A DNA stretch of 64,000 nt, taken from Adiantum capillus-veneris. Taxonomy: Eukaryota > Streptophyta > Polypodiopsida > Polypodiales > Pteridaceae. Location of the stretch: assembly GCA_014529385.2 (NCBI GenBank), contig CM043958.1, positions 146,471,734-146,535,733 of the forward strand. Reading direction: 5' to 3'. The notes beneath the pieces are model-generated. The model ran no database searches. It was not told the origin of the DNA and saw only the letters and a list, made by a program, of their open reading frames with translations. The stretch's first letter is position 1. Every line of letters starts with the position of its first letter. Shown here piece after piece: positions 1-11,250 of this stretch. Both the position numbers and the translations under genes were made by a program.

Positions 1-400
1 CGAACGGACCATGATAAATGCATTGTAGCCTCCTTCCAATCAGAAATCAAACTGGAGGTGATAGGACATCCAGGAACGTGCCCTTCCATCCTACCAAACA
101 CAACCTCCCAAAAAGATGGTTTTCAATGACCAAAGAAGGAAGTAACAACATGCCGACATAAGGGCCCATGGCTGAGTTTGTTGCACAAGAGTTGGCAACA
201 ACATAGCTTTCCGGGCAAGAACATGCCGACGCAAGTCCAAGATATTGAGACCACCATAATACTTTGGAGTGCAAAGTTTCTCCATTGACATCAAACGCAA
301 GCCTTGGCATCGACGTAGACTTGACCTTCTCCATTGAACGCATCGTCAAGGAGCGAGCGGACAAGGGGAGGAAAAGTCTATTCGCATGTCAACACCTACT
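1..400 (-). pseudogene. LINE ORF2 C-terminal fragment (decayed)
   Basis: The minus strand contains a short stretch reading LCTPKYYGGLNILDLR followed by an Ala/Leu-rich segment. This matches the region downstream of the polymerase domain in plant L1-type ORF2 proteins, where a Cys-Pro-Lys motif precedes GGLGI-D-L. The reading frame is broken and continues in another frame on both sides, so this is a decayed remnant. Neither end of the element is visible. The assignment rests on this one motif block. Confidence 0.5.
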
Positions 401-429
401 AGCGAACCGAGCCATCCCTATATAGTCGG

Positions 430-700
430 CTGACTGTTTTTAAGGCGTGCATATATCCAGTGATTTGTTATGGCGTGGAAATTATGGGTGCCCACGACCG
501 GCGTGTCCTTCACTCTCTGTAGCGCCTCATCGCCACCGGACCCACGCATGGGACAAGTGGGACGAGAGGCATTCGTGCCTGGCGTTGGAGCTCTATAAGA
601 CGGCCGACTATAAACAAACTCGTGGATACTTGCTGCAGCTCAATAGGAGCACTATAGTTAGTGAATAGGAAGGAGGAGAGAATGCTGGCTCTCGCGAGAG
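430..700 (+). pseudogene. Possible LINE remnant flanking the copia insertion
   Basis: One plus-strand frame reads VICYGVEIMG, which resembles the (L)LYGAEIWG block in the thumb/linker of LINE ORF2 proteins (LINE-C in this window has LLYGAEIWGP). Beyond the copia element, the right flank (19378-19480) reads ICMLCSQLEG...SHVLMNY in the same direction, which could be a decayed C-terminal CxxC-H-C zinc motif. If so, the copia element split one old plus-strand LINE. The similarity is weak and the frame is interrupted. Confidence 0.3.
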
Positions 701-705
701 TAGGT
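701..705. repeat. Target-site duplication of the copia element (left)
   Basis: TAGGT here, immediately before the TGATGAGCG LTR end, matches TAGGT at 19373-19377 immediately after the other LTR. Confidence 0.8.
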
Positions 706-972
706 TGATGAGCGCGCGGCGGTGTGTGCAAGTGAAAGAGCACGCGAGAGTGTGCGGGGTGTGTGCTTTGCAGAGGAGGCACTGTGTTGCAGGAAGGGGA
801 CGCTAACAGATCGGTGGAGCAGAGAGAGAGCGCTTGTAAGTTTCAAGGGGACCAATTTATTTGTATAGGACCAATTTATAAGTTAGTGGCCAAGTTCAAT
901 GTGAACTTGGCCAAAGTTTAGTAACCTTTAAAATATACATTAAAGGGGGCCATTTGGGCCTTTAACCCAACA
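706..972 (-). repeat. Copia 3' LTR
   Basis: On the minus strand this begins TGTTGGGTTAAAGGCCC and ends CGCGCTCATCA. The same termini bound the right LTR. It is 267 bp, about 35 bp shorter than the right copy once the latter's insertion is removed. The right copy carries an extra stretch near 19215-19260. Confidence 0.85.
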
Positions 973-983
973 ACCTTCCACTT
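973..983 (-). promoter_or_regulatory. Copia polypurine tract
   Basis: The minus strand reads AAGTGGAAGGT directly before the TGTTGGG start of the 3' LTR, the expected position and composition of the plus-strand priming tract. Confidence 0.7.
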
Positions 984-1027
984 AAAGGCATAAATGGCGC
1001 CTCTAAGCTACGTGACTCCCACCATCT

Positions 1028-1237
1028 CTATACATAGATGATGTTGTGCTTTGGGTAAGCACTTGATGTATGGACCTTAACCAATGTAATAAGGCCATCC
1101 TCAAGCACTTCTCGTATGAGGATGGCCTTATTACATTGGTGAAGGTCCATATATCTCTTTCCTTCAAGGGTGAATCTGGGCTTATCCATCAGCTCCGTCA
1201 TGTGATTGTTTTGGCAGCGTTTTTCAGCAGTCTCCAT
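1028..1237 (-). pseudogene. Copia pol remnant, end of RNase H domain
   Basis: A minus-strand frame includes ILIREVLEDGLITLVKVHTS, which matches the C-terminal end of copia RNase H (HxIRE-V-x-G-x-I-x-L-x-KVHT). It lies a short distance upstream of the polypurine tract, where the end of copia pol belongs. The usual ADMLTK segment is not recognisable. Just before IREV the normal YHF residues are replaced by an inverted copy of the sequence that follows, forming the hairpin at 1070-1150. The first third of the frame is not recognisably copia. This is the only pol trace left in the element. Confidence 0.6.
1070..1150. repeat. Near-perfect hairpin, 34-bp arms
   Basis: Arms 1070-1103 and 1117-1150 are reverse complements with a single mismatch, around a 13-nt loop at 1104-1116. 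It lies inside the copia RNase H remnant. Confidence 0.9.
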
Positions 1238-1241
1238 AGCA

Positions 1242-2217
1242 GACTAAATACCACGACGTCCCCACTAACGTCGTTAGTGCCCAATAGTGGGTGAAGAACT
1301 AGGTACTAACATATGCTCCCCAACACAACACACACCACATGCACACACACATGAGCATACATCAACACAAAGTTCAGCGTACTGAGTTTCTGTCATGACT
1401 CCGGAGATCAAGGGCAGACTCAGCCATGATGAAGCCTAGAACTAAAAGAAGCATTAAATCGGAAAAAGTAGCACAAAAATGAGGTAGTTGATAGGGCATA
1501 CGCACCACAAAAGATAGAAAGAATTAGCGCAATATCAACTGGTCGTAACTCGGACGAAAACTTCACAATGTGAAGTCTATATGTCCGCAATACGACTAAA
1601 AAATATACCTAGATGAATCTAGGATAAGCCCAGATTCACCCTTGAAGGAAAGTGCAAGGTATAGACCCATGGTAGTCACCCACCAGACAATATAACCATT
1701 AGCTCCGTCATGCATAGTATTGACTAAATACCACGACATCCCCACTAACGTCGTCAGTGCCCAATAATGGGTGTAGAACTAGGTACTAACATATGCTCCC
1801 CAACACAACACACACCACACGCACACACACATGAGCATACATCAACACAAAGTTCAGCGTACCGAGTTTTTGTCATGACTTCGGAGATCAAGGGCAGACT
1901 CAGCCATGATGAAGCTTAGCACTAAAAGAAGCATTAAATTGAAAAAAGTAGCACAAAAATGAGGTAGTTGATAGGGCATACGCACCATAAAAGATAGAAA
2001 GAATAAGCGCAATATCTATTGGTCGTAACTTGGACGAAAACATCACAATGTGAAGTCTGCATGTCCGCGATACGACTAAAAAATATACCTAGATGAATCC
2101 AGGGTAAGCCCAGATTCACCCTTGAAGGAAAGTGCAAGCTATAGACCCATGGTAGTCACCCACGAGACAATATAACCATCAGCTCCGTCATGCATAGTAT
2201 TGACTAAATACCACGAC
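1242..2217. repeat. 480-bp tandem direct repeat, two copies plus 16 bp
   Basis: GACTAAATACCACGAC starts at 1242, 1722 and 2202, a period of exactly 480 bp. The two full units differ at scattered positions. Each unit ends with a segment (for example 1606-1651) that recurs in inverted orientation at 2218-2262. No coding potential was recognised. The array lies in the copia interior, left of the gypsy insertion. Confidence 0.9.
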
Positions 2218-2258
2218 CTTCAAGGGTGAATCTGGGCTTATCCTAGATTCATCTAGGT

Positions 2259-2570
2259 ATACTGCTGAAAAACACTGCTGCAACCGCTTCGGAATGGCTG
2301 AAAACCAAATCGCTGAGGCTGCTCTATATCCTTAGCAAAAACGCTAGGCTCTCTGGAATTGCTGATGGAATCAAAAAACGCTGATGGGCTGAAATCGGAA
2401 ATGCTAGCAATTGGAGGTGTTGGCGATGAGAGAAATCTGCAACGCTAGGTATGCTGGTGATGATGCAAACTGAAAACGCTGGGCTGATGTGTCAAAAACG
2501 CTAGCTTGTCTGCTGGCGATGATGTTGGTGCAAAAACGCTAGTGGAAGCGATTTCATGGCGATGGTCTTC
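2259..2570. repeat. Degenerate AACGCT-rich interspersed repeat
   Basis: The hexamer AACGCT recurs at least six times in about 300 bp, mostly as AAAACGCTAG or AAAACGCTGG, spaced irregularly and interleaved with GCTGATG and GCTGGTGATGATG segments. It looks like a decayed minisatellite. No open frame or known domain was recognised. Confidence 0.5.
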
Positions 2571-3000
2571 TTGCTTGGAGGAAATCCACCAAGGGTCCTA
2601 TTGAGAAGTTGCCTGCTGAGCTTGGCTCCTGTTGCCTCTTTTGCCATTTAGTGCTAACTTTGGTTTGCTTATATACAAACTTACTCAGTTTGAGCTACCT
2701 ACTTTCCAACAAAAGTCACTTGAAAATAATAAATGAAAAATGTCAAAAATAGGGAAAATAGGCTAAATGTACTGAAAAATTTCCCTAAAGGATTCTGATA
2801 GATTCTGATGGCAATGCTTATGATCATGTTGTGTGCAACCGGAGGATATGCATCTACACTAAGTGACTGGGCATGCACGGTCTACGAATAGACTCACAAA
2901 AGTGCTAGATCACTTCTAATCTAGACTGACTTGACTGATTGAACCCTGATCGTGCTGTAGCTTGTCCTCGGACACATAGGGTTGGATGTGTCACGTGACA
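2571..3000. other. Copia interior, unrecognised
   Basis: About 430 bp of copia interior between the AACGCT-rich stretch and the gypsy insertion. No conserved motif was seen. It rejoins 16388 once the gypsy element is removed. Confidence 0.5.
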
Positions 3001-3005
3001 TCCCC

Positions 3006-3485
3006 TGTCACAAAGTGATGACGTGGTGGACATCTGAAACCCTAATTTTCGGAAATTGCGGAGGCTAATATATATAAAAATAAAAATAAAAAATGATGAG
3101 CGACGCGAATTTTTCTTTTTTTTTAATAAAAAAAGAGAAAAGACTCTCAAAGAGAGAGAGAGAGAACTGATGTTTTTTATTTTAAAAGCTTTTGGGGCTC
3201 TGCTTTTGGGCATCCCTTGTATCTTTAAATAAGTGGTGAGGGCTTCACTTCTCAGAGCATCTGGACGCAGAGTTTGAGACTGAAACCCTAGCCACTCTGT
3301 TGTACTTTGATTTGATTAATATAAAAAGAAATACCGAAAGGGGCGCCAGTCTTTGGGGCCAATATCTCTAGGCACGGAACTCCGTTGGGCCAGTGCAAAT
3401 CTATTGTGATCTGTGAATTGTTTTGAAGTGGTTATTTGGTGCTGTCGCGATTGATTCTTGACTTGGAGTGTCCAAGTCTGTTACA
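3006..3485 (+). repeat. Gypsy 5' LTR
   Basis: Starts TGTCACAAAGTGATGACG and ends AAGTCTGTTACA, 480 bp. It contains AAAGAAATACCGAAAGGGGC at 3325-3344, which recurs in other LTRs of this window. It is followed directly by the primer-binding site. Confidence 0.92.
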
Positions 3486-3486
3486 G

Positions 3487-3498
3487 TGGTATCAGAGC
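3487..3498 (+). promoter_or_regulatory. Primer-binding site, initiator tRNA-Met type
   Basis: TGGTATCAGAGC begins two bases after the 5' LTR. This is complementary to the 3' end of plant initiator tRNA-Met, the usual primer of copia and many chromoviruses. Confidence 0.88.
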
Positions 3499-3557
3499 TC
3501 GACCGATTTCTCTCTACGGGAAATCCGATCCCCAATTTTTTTTTTTCCGCGGCACCT

Positions 3558-4829
3558 ATGGCTTCACGCAAGGATCAGTCGACTCCCTCTGCATCTGGAG
3601 ATGCGGGCAGGGATCACAACGAAGATTCCGACAGAGAGTATGGCCCGCCTCGGCCTACTCGGGTAGAGCGGCGAGAGATGGAGTGTCGGCAGTTGATCGG
3701 TGATGCAACAAAGATGATGCTCGATTTTGCCAAGGACACGAAGATGGCAAAATATATGAACCAGACCTCTTTGGAAGAGGTATAGATGGAGTGGCAAAGA
3801 ACCACAACACCACTCGCGAAACCCGCTCTCAAGAAACCTTCTGCCTCCAAGAAATATACGCAGAAGGAATTGGAGGACGTGGTTGATGCACGGATTGCTT
3901 AGCTTTTTGACGTGCAAAAGAAAGGCAAAAAGCACGGCAAAAAGTAGAAGAAAAGCTCTGACTTCCCGGGATATTTGGGTCGTCAGTCGACTTTTGACAA
4001 GGCAAAGAAACTGAAGAAGCGTGTTCGATTTGAAGGAGTACCCAGTTCTTCTTCTTCTTCTTCTTCTTCTTCTTTTGACAGTTCTTCTAGCTCCTCGGAT
4101 TCGAGTGAAGAAGACAGGAAAAGCAAAAAGCGAAGCAAGAAACAACGCTTCGGAAAGGGCAAGAAAAAGGCAAGGAAGTCTAAGTCTCGCCCAGTGAGTG
4201 AGACTTCCACAGAGGACTCGTCTACGGACAATTGAGACTCTGACAATGGAAACTTTTATGCGAAGAAGAAGAATTTTTACAAAGCCAACCAGTATGACTT
4301 TCTCGAAGATAAAAGCAAGAAAGTCCGAGAGTTTAAGGAAGGTGGCCACTCGATCAAGTTTGATACTTTTTCAGGATACTCAGATGCTTCGAAGGCTTTG
4401 TCTTTTATACATCAGTTTGACATCGCTTTCGCGGAAGGACGCTATTCAGAGCACTCCAAGATTCGGAGAGCTTCCTCTTACTTTAAGAGGAATGCTCGTA
4501 CCTGGTGGTCCACGCTTCTTTTAAACAAGACTGCGCCAGTTAAATGGCTGAAATTTAAGAAGCTTTTTATTTCTTCTTGGTTGACGCAAGAATATGAACG
4601 AGATATACGAGCTGCTTGGAACCATCTTCGGATGACTAAGAAAGATATAATCAATGCTTATTGTGAAAGATTCTGGAGCTCTTTTCTACCCGCCTCTTCA
4701 TTCAAGAAGATCTCGTTCAGAGAACAGATTGAGCGGTTTACCTTGGGTCTACCTACAGAGATCCGAGATCACTGCTTGGAATAGAAGTCAGCTTCTATGT
4801 AGGAGTTGATGAGTCATGCGAAGCGGGGC
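3558..4829 (+). pseudogene. gag: Gypsy gag, N-terminal part, interrupted
   Basis: The frame starts at ATG 3558 (MASRKDQSTP) and stays in one frame to the LINE-A insertion, but is broken by stops at 3783, 3900, 3945, 4233, 4782 and 4800. Five of the six are TAG; 4233 is TGA. An N-terminal charged region is followed by a Ser-rich basic linker (about 4040-4200) and the capsid-like domain (FDTFSGYSDASKALSFIHQF, then RTWW). The related minus-strand copy at 18119-18530 has CAG at the first three TAG sites, so these are mutated Gln codons. The frame continues past LINE-A: the target sequence encodes HAKRGF and reads on into AIHFGSLTYP at 11697. Confidence 0.88.
4816..4829. repeat. LINE-A target-site duplication (left)
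   Basis: ATGCGAAGCGGGGC here is repeated at 11682-11695, where it is followed by TTT. On this side it is followed by the 12-T run that is the LINE-A tail on the minus strand. Confidence 0.88.
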
Positions 4830-4842
4830 TTTTTTTTTTTTC

Positions 4843-5375
4843 CGAGAAAAAGATCCTTCTATTAGTTAATGAAAACTGCCCATAGGGCTACATCCACCTC
4901 TGCAGGAGAGGGCTACAACAAGCATGGTGGGGAGACTCTCCCAATGAAAAAACAACATATATACAATGGGGCTAAATCAAGAGATGGGAGGAGGGAAGAG
5001 CCACGCATGTGGACAGTAGTGCCATTTGAGCACCCCCTGGACCATGGTGTAGAAAGGCCCAGGGCGCCAGAGTCAAAGGAAAGCCTCGCGGCGCTCCCGC
5101 ATGCGGTCGGAGCTGCCCTGTAGTCCCTCAAGCTGTCCTCTGAGAGTATGGATCAGCTCTAGCCAAAAGTCACGAACAGTCTCCGCTGGTGGCACAGGGC
5201 AAGCCTCAAAGATGCGGAAACAACAGGCCCGCCAGATGAACCAGAGAGCTAGGCCGCTGATGAGCTCCCAACACTCCTCTCTCTCACTGCACCACTCCTG
5301 TGGAGTAAGATCTGTAGCAGGCTGGAGTGTAGGACGTCCCCCCTTATCACTATCATCCTGCTGGTGGAAGATAGC
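4843..5375 (-). other. LINE-A 3' region after zf-RVT
   Basis: About 530 bp between the last recognisable ORF2 domain and the poly(A) tail. Short open stretches occur on both strands but match nothing recognised. Read as 3' UTR plus a decayed ORF2 end. Confidence 0.5.
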
Positions 5376-8300
5376 TCAAACTGAAGTGCCGGGCCCGTGA
5401 GGGTGGACCAAGCCGCTGCCCCCCCAAGTGTACTGTCGAGCCGTGGAGAGGGCAGGCATCAGCTGAAGAACTCGTAGCCACATCTGTTGGGCCGAGGGGC
5501 AGTCCCAAAGACAGTGACGCTGACTCTCCACCAACTGGTCACAGGCTGTATATGCGACCGAGAGACCACTATGCACAAGCCAGCTCGCTACTGCTGTGGC
5601 TCTGTGTGCAACCAACCACTGGAACAAAGTGGCGCGCCTCGGTTGTTTGGAGTCCCACAGCCTCTGCCAAAAAGCTGCCAAGAACTCGACTGTGAGGCCC
5701 TCCTCCTGGCAATGACGTGCTGCAGCGGGGCGGGCCTCTCTTTGCTGCAAGTATATGACGTCCAAGCCGAACAGTGTACTGAAAGAAAGGGACTCCTGGG
5801 CGGTCTGCAGAAGAGAAGGGGTCCCTCCATAGCCACTCACCAGGATCCCACTGTACTCGTGCCAATGGATAGCACTCCCAAGCCCATAGCCTCAAATGTC
5901 CTGTCTCAAGAGCTTCTGGGTCAGGGTCTATGACGCAAGTCCTCCCACAGATGTCCACAACTCGGATCCTCTGGAAACAACACTCTGCTACCTGCGGGGC
6001 CTTTACTGCAACTCGCTGTAATCGTCTCCCACCCTGAGGCTCGAAGAACAGGGTTGGGACAGTCTCTGAGCAAGCCGTGACTGAAATGAGAACCTCCAGT
6101 CGTGTGAAGGCTCCCATCCACCGAGGTGCTACTGGCTCGAGAGGCGTGAGCCACTCAGCTGGAACTGACTCTGAGATGTCCTGACACATGCTCTGAACCC
6201 CTCTCATGCCCTGTAGCTGGACAGCCTGCACCTCCTCTGACAAACCTGTGAACTCTAGCCAGTCACCTAGAGAGCGCGCTGGACCTGCTGCCATGGGACC
6301 CCAAGAAACATGAGGCCTACTCCCAACCAAGTGGCCTCTCTGAGTGCTAACCATGGGGTTCCAGACGAGGGGCGGCGGTCTCTGCTCTAGGCCACGCCGG
6401 AAGAGCAGAGACCACGCTTCTCCGTGCACATCGGTTGTCTCTGCTCTAGGCCACGCCGTAAGAGCTCCCAAGAACGAAGCAAACTCACAGCGAATCGGTC
6501 CTCCAGTCTCCTGCTCATGGCAACTCGGCGCAACTGTGTAAAGATCCATCTGGTTGAAGGTTGCCAAGGGCCTCCTGACCGAGGCACCCTGGCACGAAGC
6601 CTCTGCAGCAAGAACTCCTTCCAGGGCTCCTCGCTCGGAAGAAGTCCTCTGACGAAGAACTTCCCAAGAAGGGCTCTGCTCTGCTGTGCTGGATCAATGA
6701 TCCCAAGCCCTCCCTGAGAACAAGGAAGTGTGATGACCGACCAAGCCACCTTGGCTCGGGCAATCTGAGTGTCGCGACCTGACCAGAGGAAGTTCCTGAT
6801 CAGCCTCTCTACTTGGCTGATCCAAGAACTCCAGAAGATCCAGCAAGAAGTGATGTACCACATGGTCGCCAACAACACCTGGTTGGCAACTACTACTCTA
6901 CCAGCCAATGAAAGTCGTGCTGAGCTCCAATGTAACAGCTTTCTCCTGATGGACAGGAGAAGAGGAGCAATCTGCTGCTCGGGGGACAAATCCAAACCAA
7001 CCTGACAACCCAAGTACCGAACTGCTGTCCTTGGAGGAATCTACCTGAAACCCTCTCCTGGCATCCAATCTCGCACAGGAGCACTGCCAATCGAGAAAGC
7101 CACTGTCTTTCTCCAGTTGATCAGTGCGCCCGATGCACAACAGAAGGTCTCCAAAGCTTGCCCACATTTGTGTAAATTGGCCTCCTGGCCCTCTAAGTAC
7201 AAGGCTGAGTCGTCGGCAAACTCAGCATCCAGAAGCTCATCTCCCCGTACTGGGAGTGCTAAGCCCCTCAAACCAACCTGTTGTGAAACCAAAAATCTGC
7301 TCATCGCCTCCACATAGAACAGAAAGAGAAAGGGGGCAAGAGGACAACCCTGTTTGACCGATCGTGTGAGCATGAAGCGCTCACCTCTACCTCTTGCCAA
7401 AAGCACCTGACTGTGAGCCTGTCTGTACAAAGCTGACACCCCTCTGATCCAAGCATCTGAGAAGCCCACCCTGCGAAGCGTTCCCTCTAGAAAGTCCCAG
7501 TCAACTCTGTCGTATGCCTTCTCAAAATCGAGAAGAAGAATCACAAGGTCCTCCCCACGGAGACGTGCCAGGGTAGAAGCCTCCCAGAAAGTGAAGATGT
7601 TGTCAAGGATACTGCGTTCCTTGACAAAACCTGTCTGAGTCCCATGTATAAGGCTCTCCAAAAGTGGCTCAATCCTCAAACTCAGAGCCTTGGCAAGAAT
7701 TTCTTAGGCTGAGTTGAGGATGGTGATGGGGCGCCACTGTCGAATCTCATCCAAGGAGCCACCCTCCTTTGGGATGAGGTAAATCAGGTCCTCACTCATG
7801 CTATCCGGCATCACTTCTGTGTGTAGAATATACTGAAAGGCACTACACAGATCTGGGCCAAGCAGGTCCCAGTACTCCAAGAAAAAGCTGGGAGTCAGCC
7901 CATCCTCACCTGGATAGCTACCACGCGGGAGGGCCCTAAGAGCCGTGTGCAGCTCCTCAAGCTGAAGAGGTATCTCTAGCCTCTGGCGCATCTCCTCAGT
8001 CACAAGACAAGGCATCTGCGCCCAAACCTGCTCCCTGCATGCATCCTGTCTCTCTGACTGGGACTCAGCCGACAGTAGGTCACGGTAAAAGTCAGTAGCA
8101 ACTGCACGCATATCCTCAGGCTCACAAACAACTGACCCATCGGGTCTGCTCAGTTGATTGACCTTGGCATGCGAGTGCCGAGGTCCCATTGCCTCGAAAA
8201 AGGCACTTGTCACTCTGTCACTCACCTGAGTCCACTGAGATGCCTGTCGGTGAAAGGCAAACTCTTGGCGCCTCTCCTCTGTGCAAGCAAGCTCCTGTCG

Positions 8301-9359
8301 AGCCTGTTGTAACTGCTCCTCCAACCAGGGACTGTCTGGATGCTGCTCCTGCATCCTCTGTAGTGAAGCAATGCCTCGTCTGAGACGCTCCTCCTCCTCT
8401 CTCGCTGCAGCCCGTCGAGCCAGAGACTCCTGGAGAAAGAAGTGGCTAAGCTGAGCTAGGCCTAAGGCCACTCTGTCTGTAGGTAGAGCCTGGCTGTCCA
8501 TGCCCTCTGTCCAGAGAGCCTCTACCCTCTCTCTGAGTGCTGAGTCCAACAAGACCCGCTTTGGGATGCGAAGCATCGTGCTCCCACTCCTCTGCTTGTC
8601 TGCCACTGTGAGGATCACTGGTGCATGGTCCGAGAAGGATGTCCCTACGAGGATGCCCACTGATCCCCCGAAGTCACTGAAGTGGTCACTAGTATAGAAG
8701 CGATCTATCCGTGATAGATTCACTCCTCTCACTCTGCGGTCCGATCTAGAGAAGGCAAGACTCTCTGGAGGCCTCACAAAGCCAGAATGCTGCCATGTAT
8801 CCGAGACCCTCAGAGTCATACACAACCTCTCCCAAGCTGCTAACTCGACTCCATGCACAGTAGCATGGCTGCCTCCGATCCTGTCAGAAGGGTCCTCCAA
8901 CATGTTGAAGTCCCCTCCTACACACCAATGGTCAACCTGTGGCTAAGACTCAACAATCTGTGACCAAAACTCTGCACGAGCACTGGCCACATTGGGCGCA
9001 TAGATGTTCAGGAAGCCCACAAGGCCACCCTGAACTTGCAAAGTAATCCATTGAGCCCTGCCTGGCACAATAATCCCTCTGTCCACAATGGCCTGCTGCA
9101 ATGAGTCCGCAATAGTCATACATACCCCACCCTGGATGCCTCCAGGTCCAAAAGCAACTGACCAAAAGGTATCATAACGTCCATGCAAAATCTGACCACT
9201 TCGCCGAATGCGGCTCTCAGACAAATGGTGCTCCTGAAGCATAAGGAGATCAATCTCTTCTCCCACAAGGCAACGCTGATGCTCCTGACGCAATCGGCCC
9301 CGCTGTCGCTGAAACTGGGGCCCGCCTAATCCCTGAACGTTCCACGAGACGATCCTCAT
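5376..9359 (-). pseudogene. LINE-A ORF2: endonuclease-reverse transcriptase
   Basis: ORF2 starts at ATG 9359 (MRIVSWNVQGLGG). The apurinic-type endonuclease shows SWN, QEHHLSE, GGDFN and FSDHAPVIL in order (9359 to about 8600). The reverse transcriptase follows, with LLLDFEKAYDRVDW, SVKQGCPLAPFLF and the catalytic FADDSALY near 7210-7230. The C-terminal zf-RVT region (about 5700-5440) includes FWQRLWDSKQPRRATLFQWL and an H-x-C-x-x-C pattern. In-frame stops lie near 8945, 7690 and 7040. Frame changes occur near 6400, where a short duplication of the CTCTGCTCTAGGCCACGCCG segment is present, and near 5800. The family normally nicks the target and copies its RNA in place. Confidence 0.87.
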
Positions 9360-9599
9360 GGGGAGCCAGAGAGAACAGATGCTGCCGCAGCAGCAAGATG
9401 GGCTATCTTCGAGGTAGGCTTGGATGGGGAGTAATCCGCATCCGAGCGTCCTGTAGATAGGCGAGCCTGTAGTGAGTGCCTGGCCCAAGCCCAAGCAGAG
9501 CGAGCCGTGCGTAAAGCAACCTCCTCTGACCAGGAGTCCTCATGAATGTATACATAGCAAGGCAAACACTGCGTATCAGCAAAAAAGTACACCACAATG

Positions 9600-11250
9600 T
9601 GTCTACATCCTGCTGAGTCTGGGGGTGTCACCGCAAACTTGGCCAGTGGCCACAAAGTCTGCAGCAAATCTGTAACTCCAAGTTCTCCCATGTGGTGAGA
9701 GAACTCGAGAACCTGTGTATGCAACCATCCCACCATTGAGGGACCACTCTGTCTTGGTCCTACCACAGAGGGGAAAGGAGAAACCAACTACTGAGTCCAA
9801 GGCCTCCATCCCCCTAGCGGCGAGGAACAGAGCGTGGACCCTGAAGCAGGCTGCCTCGTGGTCTGCTGCGGAATCGCCGAGAAAGCGAGTGAATTCATAA
9901 TCGAAGAAATCCCAGCGGCGTTGGAGGTCAATGCTCGTCAGGCCACGAGGGATAGCTGCAAGAGAAGATGTCTGAATCTGCACAGGGGGCCGCAAGAATG
10001 GCTGACCCTCTCTCGCTAGGCGACTCGTGGCAAAGGCGCTGCCAAGAGATCTCCTAGCCGCCGGCGAGGGACCAGTCTCCTGAGTCGACGGTGGTACTGA
10101 AGGAGGAGGAGGGGAAGGAGGAGCAGGGGGGGGTGGAGGAGAAGAGAAGCGGGGTGGGGCGACAGAGACAGGGGGGCGAGGTGGGGAGTGGGCGGAAGCA
10201 GAGGGCGAGGGAGGGGATGAGGAGGAAGAGGGGAAATCTGGAGGTGGGGTGGGTGGCGAGGGTGAAGCGGAAGTGGAGGCTGGCATAGGGGGCTCCTCCT
10301 GCTCAAGAGGACCAAAGCGGTTCCCTGTGAGAACCCACTGCTGCTGAGTAGGCACCTGAGGGCCACTCTGAGTGCCAGGCTGTCGCTGTGGCCCCTGGCG
10401 TCGACGGCCACGGGCCTGCTGCCACCCCTCCTCCGCTGGAGCCCAAGGCTCAGAGGGTGGCTCAGAATCTGTGCGCTGTGCTGCTGGCTGTGGTTGCGAC
10501 TGCGACCCAGCCTTGGCAGGTTGGGGCTGAGGCTGAGGTGCAGGTCGAGGCCTCCTCTGTGGACAGGCCTTCGCTAGGTGGCCCATCTGTCTGCAAATGA
10601 AGCACTGGTTCGGGAGACCTGAGTACTCCACACTCTGTCTAAACCAACCCCCACTCACCCGAGGCAGAAGGATGACCTTCGGGCACGTGTGGGTATCTCT
10701 GACCAAAACTCGAACTGAAGGGATGCCAGCCGCCTTGGCAGCTACTGATGCTGCCGTACGAGGTGTCTCCAGGACAGTCCCGATGGTGGAGCCAATCCTG
10801 GAGAGAAGTGGAAGGTACTCCCTTCGTAAACCCGGAAAGCAGACTGAGATGGGGATGTCTGGCTCTCTACTAGCACATCCGAAGTCGGGTTGAAACCATG
10901 TCACCACTGTAGAAAGTGGGTGCGTGATGCTTGGATGGCCAGTGGACTCATAGCTATGACCTTGGAGGCCATCTCGGAAGTCTCGAACTCGATCTGGTAG
11001 TACCCCCGTCTGAGGATCTGGACATCCAAAATCTTGCCCACCTCTGCGAGAAGGCGGGCCTGGAGAAGGTCTCGCAGCTCTCCTCTGCTAGGACGGGTGC
11101 CGAGAACCTTGTAGATGACTGCAAGCGCTCTACCTCTGCGGCAAGGCTCGCTTGCTCTGTCGGCGAAAGAGCAAGTCGAATGGTGGGCTCAGCGGGGTCG
11201 GGCGAGGGGGCTTCAGGCGAGTCCCTCTGTGGCGGAGCTGGAGCCTCCAT
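9600..11250 (-). pseudogene. LINE-A ORF1: nucleic-acid-binding protein
   Basis: The likely start is ATG 11250 (MEAPAPPQRDSPE). A frameshift near 10910-10960 separates the first 98 residues from the rest. The region EFETSEMASKVIAM...WFQPDFG resembles DUF4283, the N-terminal domain common in plant L1 ORF1. A CCHC zinc knuckle CFICRQMGHLAKAC lies near 10610-10565. It is followed by a long Pro/Gln/Ser-rich linker and a C-terminal part ending at 9603. The product would coat the element RNA. Plus-strand frames across the Pro-rich part are antisense shadows. Confidence 0.8.

Noticed and set aside
3564-4349. A 261-codon minus-strand frame across gypsy gag
   Set aside because: Its Arg/Phe-rich content is the shadow of the Ser/Lys-rich gag linker on the plus strand.
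10091-10600. Plus-strand Gly/Glu-rich open frames
   Set aside because: They are antisense to the Pro/Ser/Gln-rich linker of LINE-A ORF1.
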